A stretch of DNA of 64,000 bases from Burkholderia sp. OK233 (GCF_900230185.1 NZ_OCSR01000001.1:3348001-3412000), one strand, 5' to 3'; shown: positions 34,347 to 44,403, numbered from the stretch's first letter. Numbers and translations are program-made. Notes: generated from the sequence alone by a model not told the origin.

Positions 34347-37300
34347 ATGAATATCTCCCGCTTCTGCATTGACCGGCCGATTTTTGCGTCGGTGATTTCG
34401 ATTGTCATCACGCTCGGCGGCGCGGTAGCGATGTTCAACCTGCCGATCGCGCAGTATCCGGACGTCACTCCGCCCCAGATCACGATTTCCGCCAATTATC
34501 CCGGTGCGAACGCCGACGTGGTGGCCAACAACGTGGCCGCACCGATCGAGCAGCAGGTGAACGGCGCGGACAACATGATCTACATGAACTCCTCGAGTTC
34601 ATCCACCGGCAACCTGACCATCAACGCATTCTTCCAGATCGGCACCAATCCGGAACTGGCGCAGGTCGATGTGCAGAATCGCGTGAACCTCGCGTTGCCG
34701 CAACTGCCTTCGTCGGTACAGTCGCAGGGTATTCAGGTGCAGAAGAAGTCGTCGGCCTTCATGATGGTGATTGCGATCTACTCACCGGGCGAGCGCTACG
34801 ACGCGACGTATATCGCCAACTACGCGAACATCTATGTACTCGATGCGCTCAAGCGCATACCCGGTGCGAATCAGTCGGCCATCTTCGGTACGCCGGATTA
34901 CGCGATGCGAATCTGGCTCAAACCCGACCGCATGGCACAGCTCGGTATCACAGCTGGCGATGTGCAGCGGGCGGTCGCCAACCAGAACCAGCAGTTCGCC
35001 GTAGGCCGTCTCGGCCAATCGCCGACCGGCTCGCCGGTCGAGCAGTCGTTCGCCGTGACCACCACCGGCCGCCTCAGCGAACCCGACCAGTTCGACAACA
35101 TCATCATCCGGGCAGCCAGCGGCGACGCGGCGATCGTGCGTCTCAAGGACATTGGCCGCTCCGCGCTGGGTCAGAAGGATTATTCGATCCGCAGCCGCTT
35201 TCAGGGCAAGCCGGCCACGGTCATCGCGGTGTATCAGCAGCCTGGCGCCAACGCGCTCGACGTCTCGAAGCAGGTCCACGCGGCACTCCAGGAAATGAAA
35301 AAGACCTTTCCTGAAGGCCTCGAATACGACATCGCGTTGGACACGACCGACTTCACGCGCGCGTCGATTTCCGATGTCGTGTACACCTTCTTCGAGGCGC
35401 TCGTGCTGGTCGTGATCGTGGTCTTCGCGTTCCTGCAGAGCTGGCGCGCGACGATCATTCCCGTTATCGCGGTACCGGTGTCGATCATGGGCACCTTCAT
35501 GGGGATGCTCGCGCTCGGCTTCTCGATCAATATGCTGACGCTGTTCGGCATGGTGCTGGCGATCGGCATCGTGGTGGACGACGCGATCGTGGTGATCGAG
35601 AACGTCGAGCGGAATATGAACGTGCACAAGCTGAGTCCGAAAGACGCCGCCAGGCGCGCGATGGACGAAGTGGCCGGCCCGGTGGTCGCGATCGTGCTCG
35701 TGTTGTGCGCGGTGTTCGTGCCGGTGGCTTTTCTCGGCGGCATTACTGGGCAGTTGTACAAGCAGTTCGCCATCACCATCGCGATTTCGGTCATTTTCTC
35801 CGGGCTGGTTGCGTTGACGCTCTCGCCGGCGCTGGCCGCCTTGCTGTTGAAGCCGGGGCATCACGAAAAGAAGGGCTTCTTCAAGTGGTTCGACAGGAAC
35901 TTCGCGAAGATGACGGACCACTACACGTCCGTCGTCAAGCTGGTGATCAAACGCTTCGTGGTCGCGCTGTTGCTGTTCGCCGGCATGATCGCGCTGGCGG
36001 TGGTGATGATGCGCACCATTCCAACCTCGTTCCTGCCACCTGAAGATCAAGGCTATCTGCTCGGCGCGGTCATCATGCCGGACGCGGCGAGTCTCGATCG
36101 AACCGGTGACGTGTCGAAACGCGTCACCGATTACTTCATGAAGCAGGCTGCGGTGAGCAGCGTGACCATCGTCGACGGCTACAGCCTGCTCGACAGCCAG
36201 AACAAGAACAACGCGAGCACGTTCTTCATCGGTTTCAAGAGTTTCGATGAGCGCTACAAGTTCGCCAATATCAGGACCCAGAACGCGAAGGCCGTGCTGA
36301 TCGATGCCTACGAGAATCTTTCAGAGGTCAGGGAAGGGATCATCCTGCCGGTCAATCCACCGTCGATTCCGGGGCTCGGCACGACGGGCGGCACCGAGAT
36401 GTGGATTCAGAGCAAGGGCGACGCGACCACTTCGCAGTTGGCCGGGGTCGTGGACGACTTCGTCGCGAAGGCGAAACAGCGGCCGGAATTGTCACGTGTG
36501 ACTTCCACGTTCAATGCGTCGTCGCAGCAGTTGCTGGCCGACGTCGACCGGGACAAGTCGGAAACACTGGGCGTACCGGTTGAAGAAGTGTACAGCGCGA
36601 TGCAGACGATGTTCGGCTCGCTCTATGTCTCGCAGTTCAACCGTTCGAGCCGGCTATGGCAAGTGATTTTGCAGGCCGAGCCGTCATACCGCCTGACGCC
36701 GCAGGATCTGAGTCAGCTCTATGTGCGCAGCAGAACAAACAGCATGGTCCCGCTCAAGGCGGTGGTGACGACGAAGTACGTCACGGGTCCGGACCTGGTC
36801 ACGCGCTTCAACAATTTCCCGGCTGTGAAGATTACGGCCAACGCCGCGGCCGGCTACAGCTCCGGGCAAGTCATCACTGCGCTCGAGGAAGTGGCCGATC
36901 AGGTGATGCCGTCCGGCTACGGCGTTGGCTGGAGCGGAGAGGCTTACGAGGCGCGCCAATCGGGTGGCACCTCGGGGCTCGTGTTCGTGTTTGGTCTCGT
37001 GATGGTGTTCCTGATTCTGGCCGCGCAATACGAGAAGTGGAGCTTGCCGTTCGGGGTGCTGCTGGCGGTGCCGTTCGCGCTGTTCGGGGCGTTGCTCGCG
37101 ATTCTTTTGCGCGGCCTCGAGAACGATGTGTACTTCCAGATCGGCTTGACCATGCTGGTCGCGCTCGCTGCCAAGAACGCCATTCTGATCTTCGAGTTCG
37201 CGGTGCTCAATCGCGAGGCCGGCGAGTCGGTATACGACGCGGCGGTCACGGCGGCAACCGAGCGCTTGCGGCCGATCGTGATGACCTCGCTCGCGTTCAT

Positions 37301-37592
37301 TCTGGGTTGCGTGCCGCTTGCCATCGCGCTCGGCGCGTCGGCCAACAGCCGGCATTCGATCGGCACGGGTGTGATCGGCGGCATGCTCGGCGCGACGGTG
37401 ATTGCGGTGTTCTTCATTCCGATGTTTTTCTACGTGCTCGAAACCATGTCGGAAAAGAGCGGCGGCAAGAAGACGCCCGGAGCGAGCGGCGGGTCAACCG
37501 CGGTAGACGGCGTGGGGCCGAGCGCACCGATTGCGCCGGTGGGTTCCGGCGGTCCTACCGTCACGCCGTCCGCACGGCGCGAGGGCGACTGA
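34347..37592 (+). CDS. RND efflux transporter (AcrB/HAE1 type)
   Basis: A 1,081-residue inner-membrane proton-driven drug exporter, normal length plus a Gly/Pro-rich tail. It has 12 transmembrane helices: helix 1 is FASVISIVITLGGAVAMFNL, helix 4 carries the proton-relay Asp pair in AIGIVVDDAIVVIENVERNM, and the conserved Lys lies in LVALAAKNAILIFEFAV. The large periplasmic loops include SSQQLLADVDRDKSETLGVP. It exports drugs or other amphiphiles via the adaptor and the NodT channel. Confidence 0.96.
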   Translation: MNISRFCIDRPIFASVISIVITLGGAVAMFNLPIAQYPDVTPPQITISANYPGANADVVANNVAAPIEQQVNGADNMIYMNSSSSSTGNLTINAFFQIGTNPELAQVDVQNRVNLALPQLPSSVQSQGIQVQKKSSAFMMVIAIYSPGERYDATYIANYANIYVLDALKRIPGANQSAIFGTPDYAMRIWLKPDRMAQLGITAGDVQRAVANQNQQFAVGRLGQSPTGSPVEQSFAVTTTGRLSEPDQFDNIIIRAASGDAAIVRLKDIGRSALGQKDYSIRSRFQGKPATVIAVYQQPGANALDVSKQVHAALQEMKKTFPEGLEYDIALDTTDFTRASISDVVYTFFEALVLVVIVVFAFLQSWRATIIPVIAVPVSIMGTFMGMLALGFSINMLTLFGMVLAIGIVVDDAIVVIENVERNMNVHKLSPKDAARRAMDEVAGPVVAIVLVLCAVFVPVAFLGGITGQLYKQFAITIAISVIFSGLVALTLSPALAALLLKPGHHEKKGFFKWFDRNFAKMTDHYTSVVKLVIKRFVVALLLFAGMIALAVVMMRTIPTSFLPPEDQGYLLGAVIMPDAASLDRTGDVSKRVTDYFMKQAAVSSVTIVDGYSLLDSQNKNNASTFFIGFKSFDERYKFANIRTQNAKAVLIDAYENLSEVREGIILPVNPPSIPGLGTTGGTEMWIQSKGDATTSQLAGVVDDFVAKAKQRPELSRVTSTFNASSQQLLADVDRDKSETLGVPVEEVYSAMQTMFGSLYVSQFNRSSRLWQVILQAEPSYRLTPQDLSQLYVRSRTNSMVPLKAVVTTKYVTGPDLVTRFNNFPAVKITANAAAGYSSGQVITALEEVADQVMPSGYGVGWSGEAYEARQSGGTSGLVFVFGLVMVFLILAAQYEKWSLPFGVLLAVPFALFGALLAILLRGLENDVYFQIGLTMLVALAAKNAILIFEFAVLNREAGESVYDAAVTAATERLRPIVMTSLAFILGCVPLAIALGASANSRHSIGTGVIGGMLGATVIAVFFIPMFFYVLETMSEKSGGKKTPGASGGSTAVDGVGPSAPIAPVGSGGPTVTPSARREGD

Positions 37593-37593
37593 C

Positions 37594-39180
37594 ATGAGAG
37601 GCTCTCCATTCCGGCTGCGTCTGGCGCCCGCGTTGCTGCTCGTAACGGGTTTGAGCGGTTGCCTGTTCGGTCCTGACTACGTGCGCCCAAACGTGGCGAC
37701 ACCCGCGAACTTCCGTTTCGCACCCGGTGAAACCACGGCGGTCGCCAATACGCCGTGGTGGGAACAGTTTCAGGACCCGGTTCTGAACGATCTGATTCTG
37801 GCCGCACTCGCGGACAACAAGGATGTGAAGATCGCGGCGGCCCGCGTCGACCAGTTTCTCGGTCAGTTCGTGACGACACGCTCGGCGCTGTTTCCGCAGA
37901 TCAACGCCGGTTTCGACGCATCGCGTCAGCGTGCTTCCCAGGCCGGGCCGACGCCGTTGCCCGTGGGCTTCGGTCCTGTCTACAATACGTTTTCAGCGCC
38001 GTTGTCGGTGGCGTGGGAACTGGACCTCTTTGGCCGGGTGCGTCGTGAGACCGAATCGGCGCGTGCGAGCCTGCTCGCGAGCGAGGAGGGCCGTCGCGCG
38101 ACGATTCTCTCGCTGGTTGCTTCGGTGGCCACCGCCTACATCAATCTGCGTGATCTCGACCAGCAACTGGCGATCGCCAAGGCGACCACCGACAGCCGCG
38201 CCGGATCGGTCAAAGTGTTCCAGGCGCGTTTCTCCGGCGGCGATGTCTCGCAGATGGAACTCGCGCAGAGCCAGTCCGAATACGAAGCATCGCTCGCGAC
38301 GATTCCACAGCTCGAGACGCAGATTGCCCAGCAGGAAGATGCTTTGTCGGTGCTGCTCGGGCGCAACCCGGGTCCGATTCTACGGGGCCGTGAGCTGACC
38401 GAACTGGCGCTGCCCGCCGTCCCTGCTGGTCTGCCGTCCGATCTGCTCGAGCGACGTCCCGATCTGCTGCAGGCCGAGCAAAACCTCGTTGCGGCCAATG
38501 CGCTGATCGGTGCGGCGCGCGCGCTGTATTTTCCGCAAATCTCGCTGACAGGTCTGTTCGGTTCGACGAGCGGACAGTTCTCGAAGTTGTTCACGGGGCC
38601 CGCGCGGGTCTGGTCGTACGCCGGCTCGTTGACGGTGCCAATCTTTACGGCGGGCAGCATCAGCGGTCAGGTCAGTCAGGCCGAGGCGCAACAACAACAG
38701 GCGCTGATCCAGTATCAGCAGTCTATCCAGACCGCGTTCCAGGAAGTCGACGACGCGCTCATCGCGCTGCAGAAGTCGCGCGAGCAACTGGTCGTGCAGG
38801 CACGCCAGGTGGAGTCGCTGCGGACTTATGCACGGCTTGCGCGGTTGCGTTTCGAAGGCGGCTATACGAGCTATATCGAGGTGCTCGACGCCGAGCGCAG
38901 TCTGTTCAACGCGCAGTTGAGTTACACGCAGACCAATGGTCTGGTGTTCAACTCGCTGATTGGTCTCTACAAGGCGATGGGCGGCGGGTGGGTCGTGCAG
39001 GCTGAGGCCATGACCGGGCGAGTGATGGGGCAGAAGGCGGTGGCACAGGTCGCCAGTCAGGCTGGCGATCAATCAGGGGCTCAGTTGGCGAATCCGTCAG
39101 CGAGTCCGGCGGTGAGTCCGTCAGCGAATCCACCAGCGAATCCGTCAACCACCTCGCCCGGCGCGGAGCAACCTGAATGA
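37594..39180 (+). CDS. RND outer-membrane factor (NodT/OprM family)
   Basis: A 528-residue lipoprotein channel from ATG 37594, one base after the pump's stop codon. The lipobox is GLSGC followed by FGPDYVRPNVATPANF, the classic NodT start (PDY.RP). Two TolC-type repeats are present (WELDLFGRVRRETESARASL and VPIFTAGSISGQVSQAEAQQ). The last 50 residues are an unusual Ser/Pro/Ala/Asn tail with repeated NPSA/SPSANPPANPS units. The stop overlaps the pqiA start (ATGA). Confidence 0.94.
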   Translation: MRGSPFRLRLAPALLLVTGLSGCLFGPDYVRPNVATPANFRFAPGETTAVANTPWWEQFQDPVLNDLILAALADNKDVKIAAARVDQFLGQFVTTRSALFPQINAGFDASRQRASQAGPTPLPVGFGPVYNTFSAPLSVAWELDLFGRVRRETESARASLLASEEGRRATILSLVASVATAYINLRDLDQQLAIAKATTDSRAGSVKVFQARFSGGDVSQMELAQSQSEYEASLATIPQLETQIAQQEDALSVLLGRNPGPILRGRELTELALPAVPAGLPSDLLERRPDLLQAEQNLVAANALIGAARALYFPQISLTGLFGSTSGQFSKLFTGPARVWSYAGSLTVPIFTAGSISGQVSQAEAQQQQALIQYQQSIQTAFQEVDDALIALQKSREQLVVQARQVESLRTYARLARLRFEGGYTSYIEVLDAERSLFNAQLSYTQTNGLVFNSLIGLYKAMGGGWVVQAEAMTGRVMGQKAVAQVASQAGDQSGAQLANPSASPAVSPSANPPANPSTTSPGAEQPE

Positions 39181-40475
39181 TCACCGCCACGACCAGCGAG
39201 CCAACCGAGGCCGCTCCGATATCCCTCGTCGCCTGCCACGAATGCGATCTGCTGCAGCGCGAATCCGCGGTGCCGCCCGCCGGCACGCTGCGCTGCTGCC
39301 GCTGCCACGCTGAACTCTATCGCGCGCATCCCGACAGCACGGCCCGGGCGCTCGCTTTTACGCTAACCTGCGTCGTGCTGTTCTTCATCAGCAATCTGTA
39401 TCCGATTGTCGGTCTCGCGGTGAACGGCGATCTCGTCGAGACGACGTTGCTCGGTGCGGTTCGCGTGCTCTACAAAGACGGCATGTGGCCGATCGCGGGT
39501 CTCGTGCTCGCCACCACCTTCCTGATGCCGTTGTTGCAGATGACAGCGATGGCGTATCTGCTGGTGCCGTTGCAACTGAACCGCCGCCCGTATCACGCCG
39601 ATCTTGTGTTTCGCCTGATGCATCTCGCGCAGCCGTGGGGCATGACCGAGGTCCTGATCCTCGGCATGCTGGTGGCTCTCGTCAAGCTCGCGCACATTGC
39701 GAGCGTTGTGCCGGGTGTCGCGTTATGGTCGTTCGGCGCGCTCATGCTGCTGCTGGCGGCCGCCGCTTCCGCGTTCGATCCGCGCGCACTCTGGCAGCGC
39801 ATGGGCAGCTTCGACGATGCAGCCTCGAAGACGGAGGCGGCCGCCGCCGCGGCGGCCCATACCGCGTTGCGTTGCGGGCTGCTGAGCTGCCATAGCTGCG
39901 GTCTGCTGGTGAAGTCGGCGGCTCATGTGCACGGCGCGGCGTGCCCGCGCTGCGGCGCCCATCTGCATGCGCGCAAACCCGAAAGTATCGCGCGCACCTG
40001 GGCCTTCCTGATTGCCGCCATCGTGCTGTATATCCCGGCGAACGCGTTGCCTGTGATGACTACCAGCTCGCTGTTCGGCGCGGAGAAGGACACTATTCTG
40101 AGCGGCGTCGTCTATCTCTGGACTTCGGGGTCATGGCCGCTCGCGGTGGTGGTCTTCATCGCCAGCATCGCGGTGCCGATGCTGAAGATCCTGGCGTTGA
40201 TGTACCTCGTGATCTCCACGCAACGGGGCTCGGTCACGCTCGTGCAGCAACGAACCCGCATCTACCGGCTCGTGGAGCTCGTGGGCCGCTGGTCGATGCT
40301 GGATATCTACGTCATCACCATTCTTGTCGCGCTCGTGCAGTTCAATGCGCTCGCCACGATCCAGGCGGGACCGGCTGCGGTCGCGTTCGGCTCGGTGGTC
40401 GTGCTGACGATGTTCGCGGCCATGTCGTTCGATCCGCGCCTGATCTGGGACGCGACGGAGCACCATCATGTCTAG
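39177..40475 (+). CDS. pqiA: Paraquat-inducible protein A, inner-membrane protein
   Basis: A 432-residue protein with two copies of the PqiA domain. Each begins with a four-Cys zinc-ribbon-like motif (CHECDLLQRES...CCRCHAE; CHSCGLLVKSA...CPRCGAH) followed by four hydrophobic helices (AFTLTCVVLFFISNLYPIVG, then AFLIAAIVLYIPANALPVMT). PqiA works with PqiB and PqiC in lipid transport across the envelope and stress resistance. It overlaps nodT by 4 bp and pqiB by 8 bp. Confidence 0.95.
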   Translation: MITATTSEPTEAAPISLVACHECDLLQRESAVPPAGTLRCCRCHAELYRAHPDSTARALAFTLTCVVLFFISNLYPIVGLAVNGDLVETTLLGAVRVLYKDGMWPIAGLVLATTFLMPLLQMTAMAYLLVPLQLNRRPYHADLVFRLMHLAQPWGMTEVLILGMLVALVKLAHIASVVPGVALWSFGALMLLLAAAASAFDPRALWQRMGSFDDAASKTEAAAAAAAHTALRCGLLSCHSCGLLVKSAAHVHGAACPRCGAHLHARKPESIARTWAFLIAAIVLYIPANALPVMTTSSLFGAEKDTILSGVVYLWTSGSWPLAVVVFIASIAVPMLKILALMYLVISTQRGSVTLVQQRTRIYRLVELVGRWSMLDIYVITILVALVQFNALATIQAGPAAVAFGSVVVLTMFAAMSFDPRLIWDATEHHHV

Positions 40476-42084
40476 ACCTCCCGGGCCGCCCGAGCTTCCC
40501 GAAGCTGTGGCGACGCCGCGCTCCCGCTGGCGTATGCAGGTGGTGTGGCTGGTGCCGCTGGTGGCGGTGCTGATCGGCGGCTGGCTTGCGGTCAAGGCGA
40601 TTCTCGAACAGGGGCCGACCGTCACCATCAGTTTTGAAACCGGCGAGGGGCTCGACGCGGGCAAGACCAAACTCAAGTTCAAGAACGTGGATATCGGCGT
40701 AGTCAAAAGCGTGACGTTGTCGGGTGATCACCAGAAGGTAGTCGCCACCGCCGAGCTCTCGAAAGACGCGACCGGTTTGCTGGTGGACGACACACGTTTC
40801 TGGGTCGTGCGCCCGCGAATTTCCGGCGGCACGGTGTCGGGCATCGGCACCTTGCTTTCCGGTTCATTCGTCGGCATGGATGTGGGCAGTTCGCCCAAGT
40901 CCCGGCGCAACTACGTCGGGCTCGAGTCGCCGCCGGTGTTCGCGAGCGGTGTGCCGGGCCGTGAGTTCATCCTGAAGGGTGCCGACATGGGTTCGCTCGA
41001 TATCGGCTCGCCGATTTTTTTCAGACGCCTGCAGGTCGGCCAGATCACGTCATACAAGCTCGATGACAATGGTAAGGGCGTGACGATGCATGTGTTCGTC
41101 AACGCGCCGTACGACAAGTACGTGCAGAACGATACGCGTTTCTGGCAGGCGAGCGGTATCGACGTCTCGCTCGACGCGACCGGTGTGAAAGTCAATACGC
41201 AATCGCTAGTGGCCATTCTGATCGGCGGGCTCGCTTTCCAGTCTCCCGACGACACGGCCGATCAGCCGGAGGCGAATGCGAGCACTGAGTTCGCACTGTT
41301 CTCCGACAAGACCGAGGCGATGAAACGTCACGACAGTATCGTCGATAACTATGTGCTGAACTTCAAGGAGTCGGTGCGCGGCTTGTCGGTGGGGGCGCCG
41401 GTCGATTTCCTCGGCATCGTGGTAGGCGAGGTGTCGGGGATTCACACGAGCTTCGATCCCGTCACCAAACAGTTCAGCATTCCGGTCGACATCAAACTGT
41501 TTCCCGAGCGCTTCACGTCGCGCTTTGCGTCGGGAGCGGCCGGCGGCAGGCTGGCCACCGATGCCAATCGGCAGCAACTTGCGCAAACGCTCGTAGACCA
41601 TGGCTTGCGAGCCCAACTGCGCACCGGCAATCTGCTGACCGGCCAGCTCTATGTCGCGCTCGATTTCTTCCCGAACGCGTCCAAAGCGACGACGGACTGG
41701 AGTGCGAACCCGCCGGTGTTTCCGACCGTTCCGGGCGGATTGCAATCGCTGCAGGATTCGGTGACGGCGCTCATCGCCAAGCTGAACAAGATCCCCTTCG
41801 AAGCAATCGGCAACGACGCGCATCAGACCCTGCGCGATGCGGATGCATTGCTCAAGCGGCTGGATAGCGAGGTCGCACCGCAAGCGGCTCAGACACTGGC
41901 CGCGGCGAAGTCCGCGCTCGACTCGGCGAATAGCGCATTGCAGCCCGATTCCGCGTTGTCGCAGAACACCGGCGACGCGATGAAGGAACTGGCGCGTACG
42001 GCGGCAGCATTCCGCACGCTGGCGGACTATCTCGAGCGTCATCCAGAGGCACTGATCCGCGGCAAGCTGGAGGATAAGAAATGA
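40468..42084 (+). CDS. pqiB: Paraquat-inducible protein B (MCE-domain tunnel protein)
   Basis: A 538-residue protein anchored by one N-terminal helix (VVWLVPLVAVLIGGWLAVKA) with three tandem MCE/MlaD domains in the periplasm: VTISFETGEGLDAGKTKLKF, FILKGADMGSLDIGSPIFFR, and FKESVRGLSVGAPVDFLGIV. A helical C-terminus (from DALLKRLDSEVAPQAAQTLA) would form the needle spanning to the outer membrane in PqiB of E. coli. The stop overlaps the pqiC start. Confidence 0.95.
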   Translation: MSRPPGPPELPEAVATPRSRWRMQVVWLVPLVAVLIGGWLAVKAILEQGPTVTISFETGEGLDAGKTKLKFKNVDIGVVKSVTLSGDHQKVVATAELSKDATGLLVDDTRFWVVRPRISGGTVSGIGTLLSGSFVGMDVGSSPKSRRNYVGLESPPVFASGVPGREFILKGADMGSLDIGSPIFFRRLQVGQITSYKLDDNGKGVTMHVFVNAPYDKYVQNDTRFWQASGIDVSLDATGVKVNTQSLVAILIGGLAFQSPDDTADQPEANASTEFALFSDKTEAMKRHDSIVDNYVLNFKESVRGLSVGAPVDFLGIVVGEVSGIHTSFDPVTKQFSIPVDIKLFPERFTSRFASGAAGGRLATDANRQQLAQTLVDHGLRAQLRTGNLLTGQLYVALDFFPNASKATTDWSANPPVFPTVPGGLQSLQDSVTALIAKLNKIPFEAIGNDAHQTLRDADALLKRLDSEVAPQAAQTLAAAKSALDSANSALQPDSALSQNTGDAMKELARTAAAFRTLADYLERHPEALIRGKLEDKK

Positions 42085-42668
42085 TGCGCTCATCCGTAAC
42101 CGTAGCCGTAGCGTTGGCGCTCGCCGCGTTGTTCGGTTGCGCCGCTTCGCCCAAGTCGGACTTCTACACGTTGAGTCCGGTCGCGCCACAGACGGGCAAC
42201 CCGCCCGCCGCGCCGATCGCAGTGCTGATCGGCGTGGTGACGGTGCCCGACCTCGTCGACCGGCCGCAGATCGTGGTTCGCAGCGGCGACAACAAGGTGG
42301 ATATCGACGAATTTGCCCGCTGGGCCGATCCGTTGAAAAGCCAGATACCACGCGTGATAAGTGCCGACCTGGGGCAGTTGCTGAACAGCGCGCTGGTGTC
42401 CACCTATCCGGTAGGCGGTGATCCCGCGTCGGCTTACCGGGTCCAACTCGACATCCAGCGCTTCGATGCGGCGCTCGGCGACGCCGTGACGGTCGACGTG
42501 TTGTGGTCGGTAGCGCCGCCGGCGAAAAGGCCGCCGCTTAGCGGCCGGAGCACGGTCCACGAACCTTGCACCGGTGCTGGTTTCGATGCGGTGGTGGCGG
42601 CATACAGCAGGGCGCTCGGAACCGTGAGCCGCGATATTGCCACCGCGATCCGACCGGCTTCGCCTTGA
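42081..42668 (+). CDS. pqiC: PqiC-type outer-membrane lipoprotein (ABC-type transport auxiliary)
   Basis: A 195-residue lipoprotein with lipobox AALFGC. The domain starts KSDFYTLSPV, a family hallmark, and continues VLIGVVTVPDLVDRPQIVVR and DEFARWADPLKSQIPRVISA. It should anchor the PqiB needle at the outer membrane. Four-base overlap with pqiB. Confidence 0.93.
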   Translation: MMRSSVTVAVALALAALFGCAASPKSDFYTLSPVAPQTGNPPAAPIAVLIGVVTVPDLVDRPQIVVRSGDNKVDIDEFARWADPLKSQIPRVISADLGQLLNSALVSTYPVGGDPASAYRVQLDIQRFDAALGDAVTVDVLWSVAPPAKRPPLSGRSTVHEPCTGAGFDAVVAAYSRALGTVSRDIATAIRPASP

Positions 42669-42752
42669 TGCGCGGCGTGGCATGACGTCGTGCGTCAGTC
42701 AGTGTGGGTGAACTGGACCCTTGGCGGCGCGTCGCGACACTGGAGAGATATC

Positions 42753-43091
42753 GTGAGACGCGTGGAAAATCTGTGTTGTAACGGGGCCCTTCTCAGCCCC
42801 GTGCTGATGGTTTGCACCGATGCAGTCGCTCAATCCGTGGTGGCGGGGCTGATCGAACAGCAACACTGCATGTTCTGTCATACCACCGACGGGGCCGATC
42901 TGGCTCCGTCATTCCCAAAGATCGCACAACGCTATCGCACGTCGCCAGGGGCGAGCGTGATGCTCGAAAAGAAGCTGCTGGCCGGTGGAAAACCTCACTG
43001 GGGCGATATCACCATGCCGGAGGCCGATCCCGTTCCACCGCTTTCAGGTGACGATGCCCACATGCTCATTCAGTGGGTCTTGCGCCAATGA
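42753..43091 (+). CDS. Exported c-type cytochrome
   Basis: A small monoheme cytochrome c, 112 residues from a GTG at 42753 (GGAGAG upstream); the frame is open from 42690 but without a ribosome site. Signal peptide near NGALLSPVLMVCTDAVAQSV, heme-binding CMFCH, and a Met ligand probably in WGDITMPEADPVPPLS. It resembles cytochrome c551/552-type electron carriers in the periplasm. It follows pqiC by 84 bp and may be co-transcribed. Confidence 0.88.
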   Translation: MRRVENLCCNGALLSPVLMVCTDAVAQSVVAGLIEQQHCMFCHTTDGADLAPSFPKIAQRYRTSPGASVMLEKKLLAGGKPHWGDITMPEADPVPPLSGDDAHMLIQWVLRQ

Positions 43092-43209
43092 CGGATTGCG
43101 TTGGCCTGGTCGATCAACGTTGCTGCCCGCCGGTGGCGTGCCCTGCTCAATTCGAACGTGCGGCGATCCGGCTGCAACGCGAAGCAACGCGCGATCAGGA
43201 GAGCCGGCC

Positions 43210-44403
43210 ATGACAAAGTTGCTGATCGATGTGGTCATTTTTCTCATCGCGGCGCTGATCGCTGTTCCGCTCGCGACGCGGCTCGGTTTTGGCGCGGTAC
43301 TCGGCTATCTGGTGGCCGGCATCATGATCGGACCGTGGGTGTTGAGGCTCGTGACTGACGTCGATGCAATCCTTCACTTCGCCGAGTTGGGCATCGTGCT
43401 GATGATGTTCGTGATCGGCCTCGAAATGCGCGTGGAATTGCTGTGGGCCATGCGGCGCAGCATCTTCGGTTATGGTGCGATGCAGATGGCCCTCTGCGCG
43501 GCCGTGTTGACGGCAACGTTTCTGATCTTCGGCGCACCGTGGCGCATTGCGCTGACGGGTGGGCTCGCGCTGGCGTTGTCGTCCACGGCGATGGTGATCG
43601 GCGAACTCCAGCAACGCAAACTGATGGACACACCGACCGGCCGCGCGGGCTTCGGCATTCTGCTGTTTCAGGACATGGCCGCCATTCCGCTGATCGCGCT
43701 CCTGCCGCTACTCGGGCCGGTGGCCAACGCGGCGGCCGCGGAGCCGGGCTGGCTGGTAGCAATGAAGGCCATCGCGATGCTCGGGATTGTGTTGGTGGTC
43801 GGCCGCTATGTACTGAAGGCGGTGCTGCCTCTAATCTCGCGCACCGGTGTGCATGAGATCTTCACGGCGTTTGCATTGCTCTGGGTGATCGGCATCGCGC
43901 TGCTCATGGAGAGCGTGCATTTGTCGATGTCGATGGGCGCGTTTGTCGCCGGTGTGATGCTTGCGGACTCAGAATTTCGTCACGAGATCGAAGTCGATAT
44001 CGCGCCGTTCAAGGGCCTGTTGCTCGGCTTGTTCTTCATCGCGGTGGGTATGTCGATCGACTTCCAGGTGCTGGCGCGAGAGCCAGTGAGGGTGGTGGGG
44101 CTCGTGTTGGTGCTGGTCGGAATCAAAACCGCCGCGCAGTGGCTTCTCGCGAGCCGGTTCGACGTACCGTCGTCGCAACGCGGCTATTTTGCTGTTCTGC
44201 TGTCGCAAGGAGGGGAGTTTGCCTTTGTGGTTCTCGCGGCGTCATTGGCGGCGCGTGTCGTCGACCTGCGCCTTTCGTCGCTCGTGACGCTGGTCGTCGC
44301 GCTCTCGATGGTCTCGACGCCGCTCCTGCTCCTTTTGCAGCGCCGGTTCTCGCATTTCGATGGCGATGGTGAACTGGATAAAGTGGCTGAGCACAAGATC
44401 TAG
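43210..44403 (+). CDS. Kef/CPA2-type cation:proton antiporter membrane domain
   Basis: A 397-residue protein with about 12 transmembrane helices (LIDVVIFLIAALIAVPLATR, GAVLGYLVAGIMIGPWVLRL). The CPA2 helix 5 region (GFGILLFQDMAAIPLIALLP) has the Gln-Asp of KefB/KefC. It ends without the cytoplasmic RCK/TrkA-N domain of full-length Kef proteins (about 600 residues) and without an obvious break, so it is a short form or lost its regulatory part. Role: K+ or Na+ exchange for protons in stress. Confidence 0.88.
   Translation: MTKLLIDVVIFLIAALIAVPLATRLGFGAVLGYLVAGIMIGPWVLRLVTDVDAILHFAELGIVLMMFVIGLEMRVELLWAMRRSIFGYGAMQMALCAAVLTATFLIFGAPWRIALTGGLALALSSTAMVIGELQQRKLMDTPTGRAGFGILLFQDMAAIPLIALLPLLGPVANAAAAEPGWLVAMKAIAMLGIVLVVGRYVLKAVLPLISRTGVHEIFTAFALLWVIGIALLMESVHLSMSMGAFVAGVMLADSEFRHEIEVDIAPFKGLLLGLFFIAVGMSIDFQVLAREPVRVVGLVLVLVGIKTAAQWLLASRFDVPSSQRGYFAVLLSQGGEFAFVVLAASLAARVVDLRLSSLVTLVVALSMVSTPLLLLLQRRFSHFDGDGELDKVAEHKI

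Noticed and set aside
42713..42730. A ninth regulatory palindrome (TGGACCCTTGGCGG) before the cytochrome gene
   Set aside because: Only one half-site matches and the dyad is broken.
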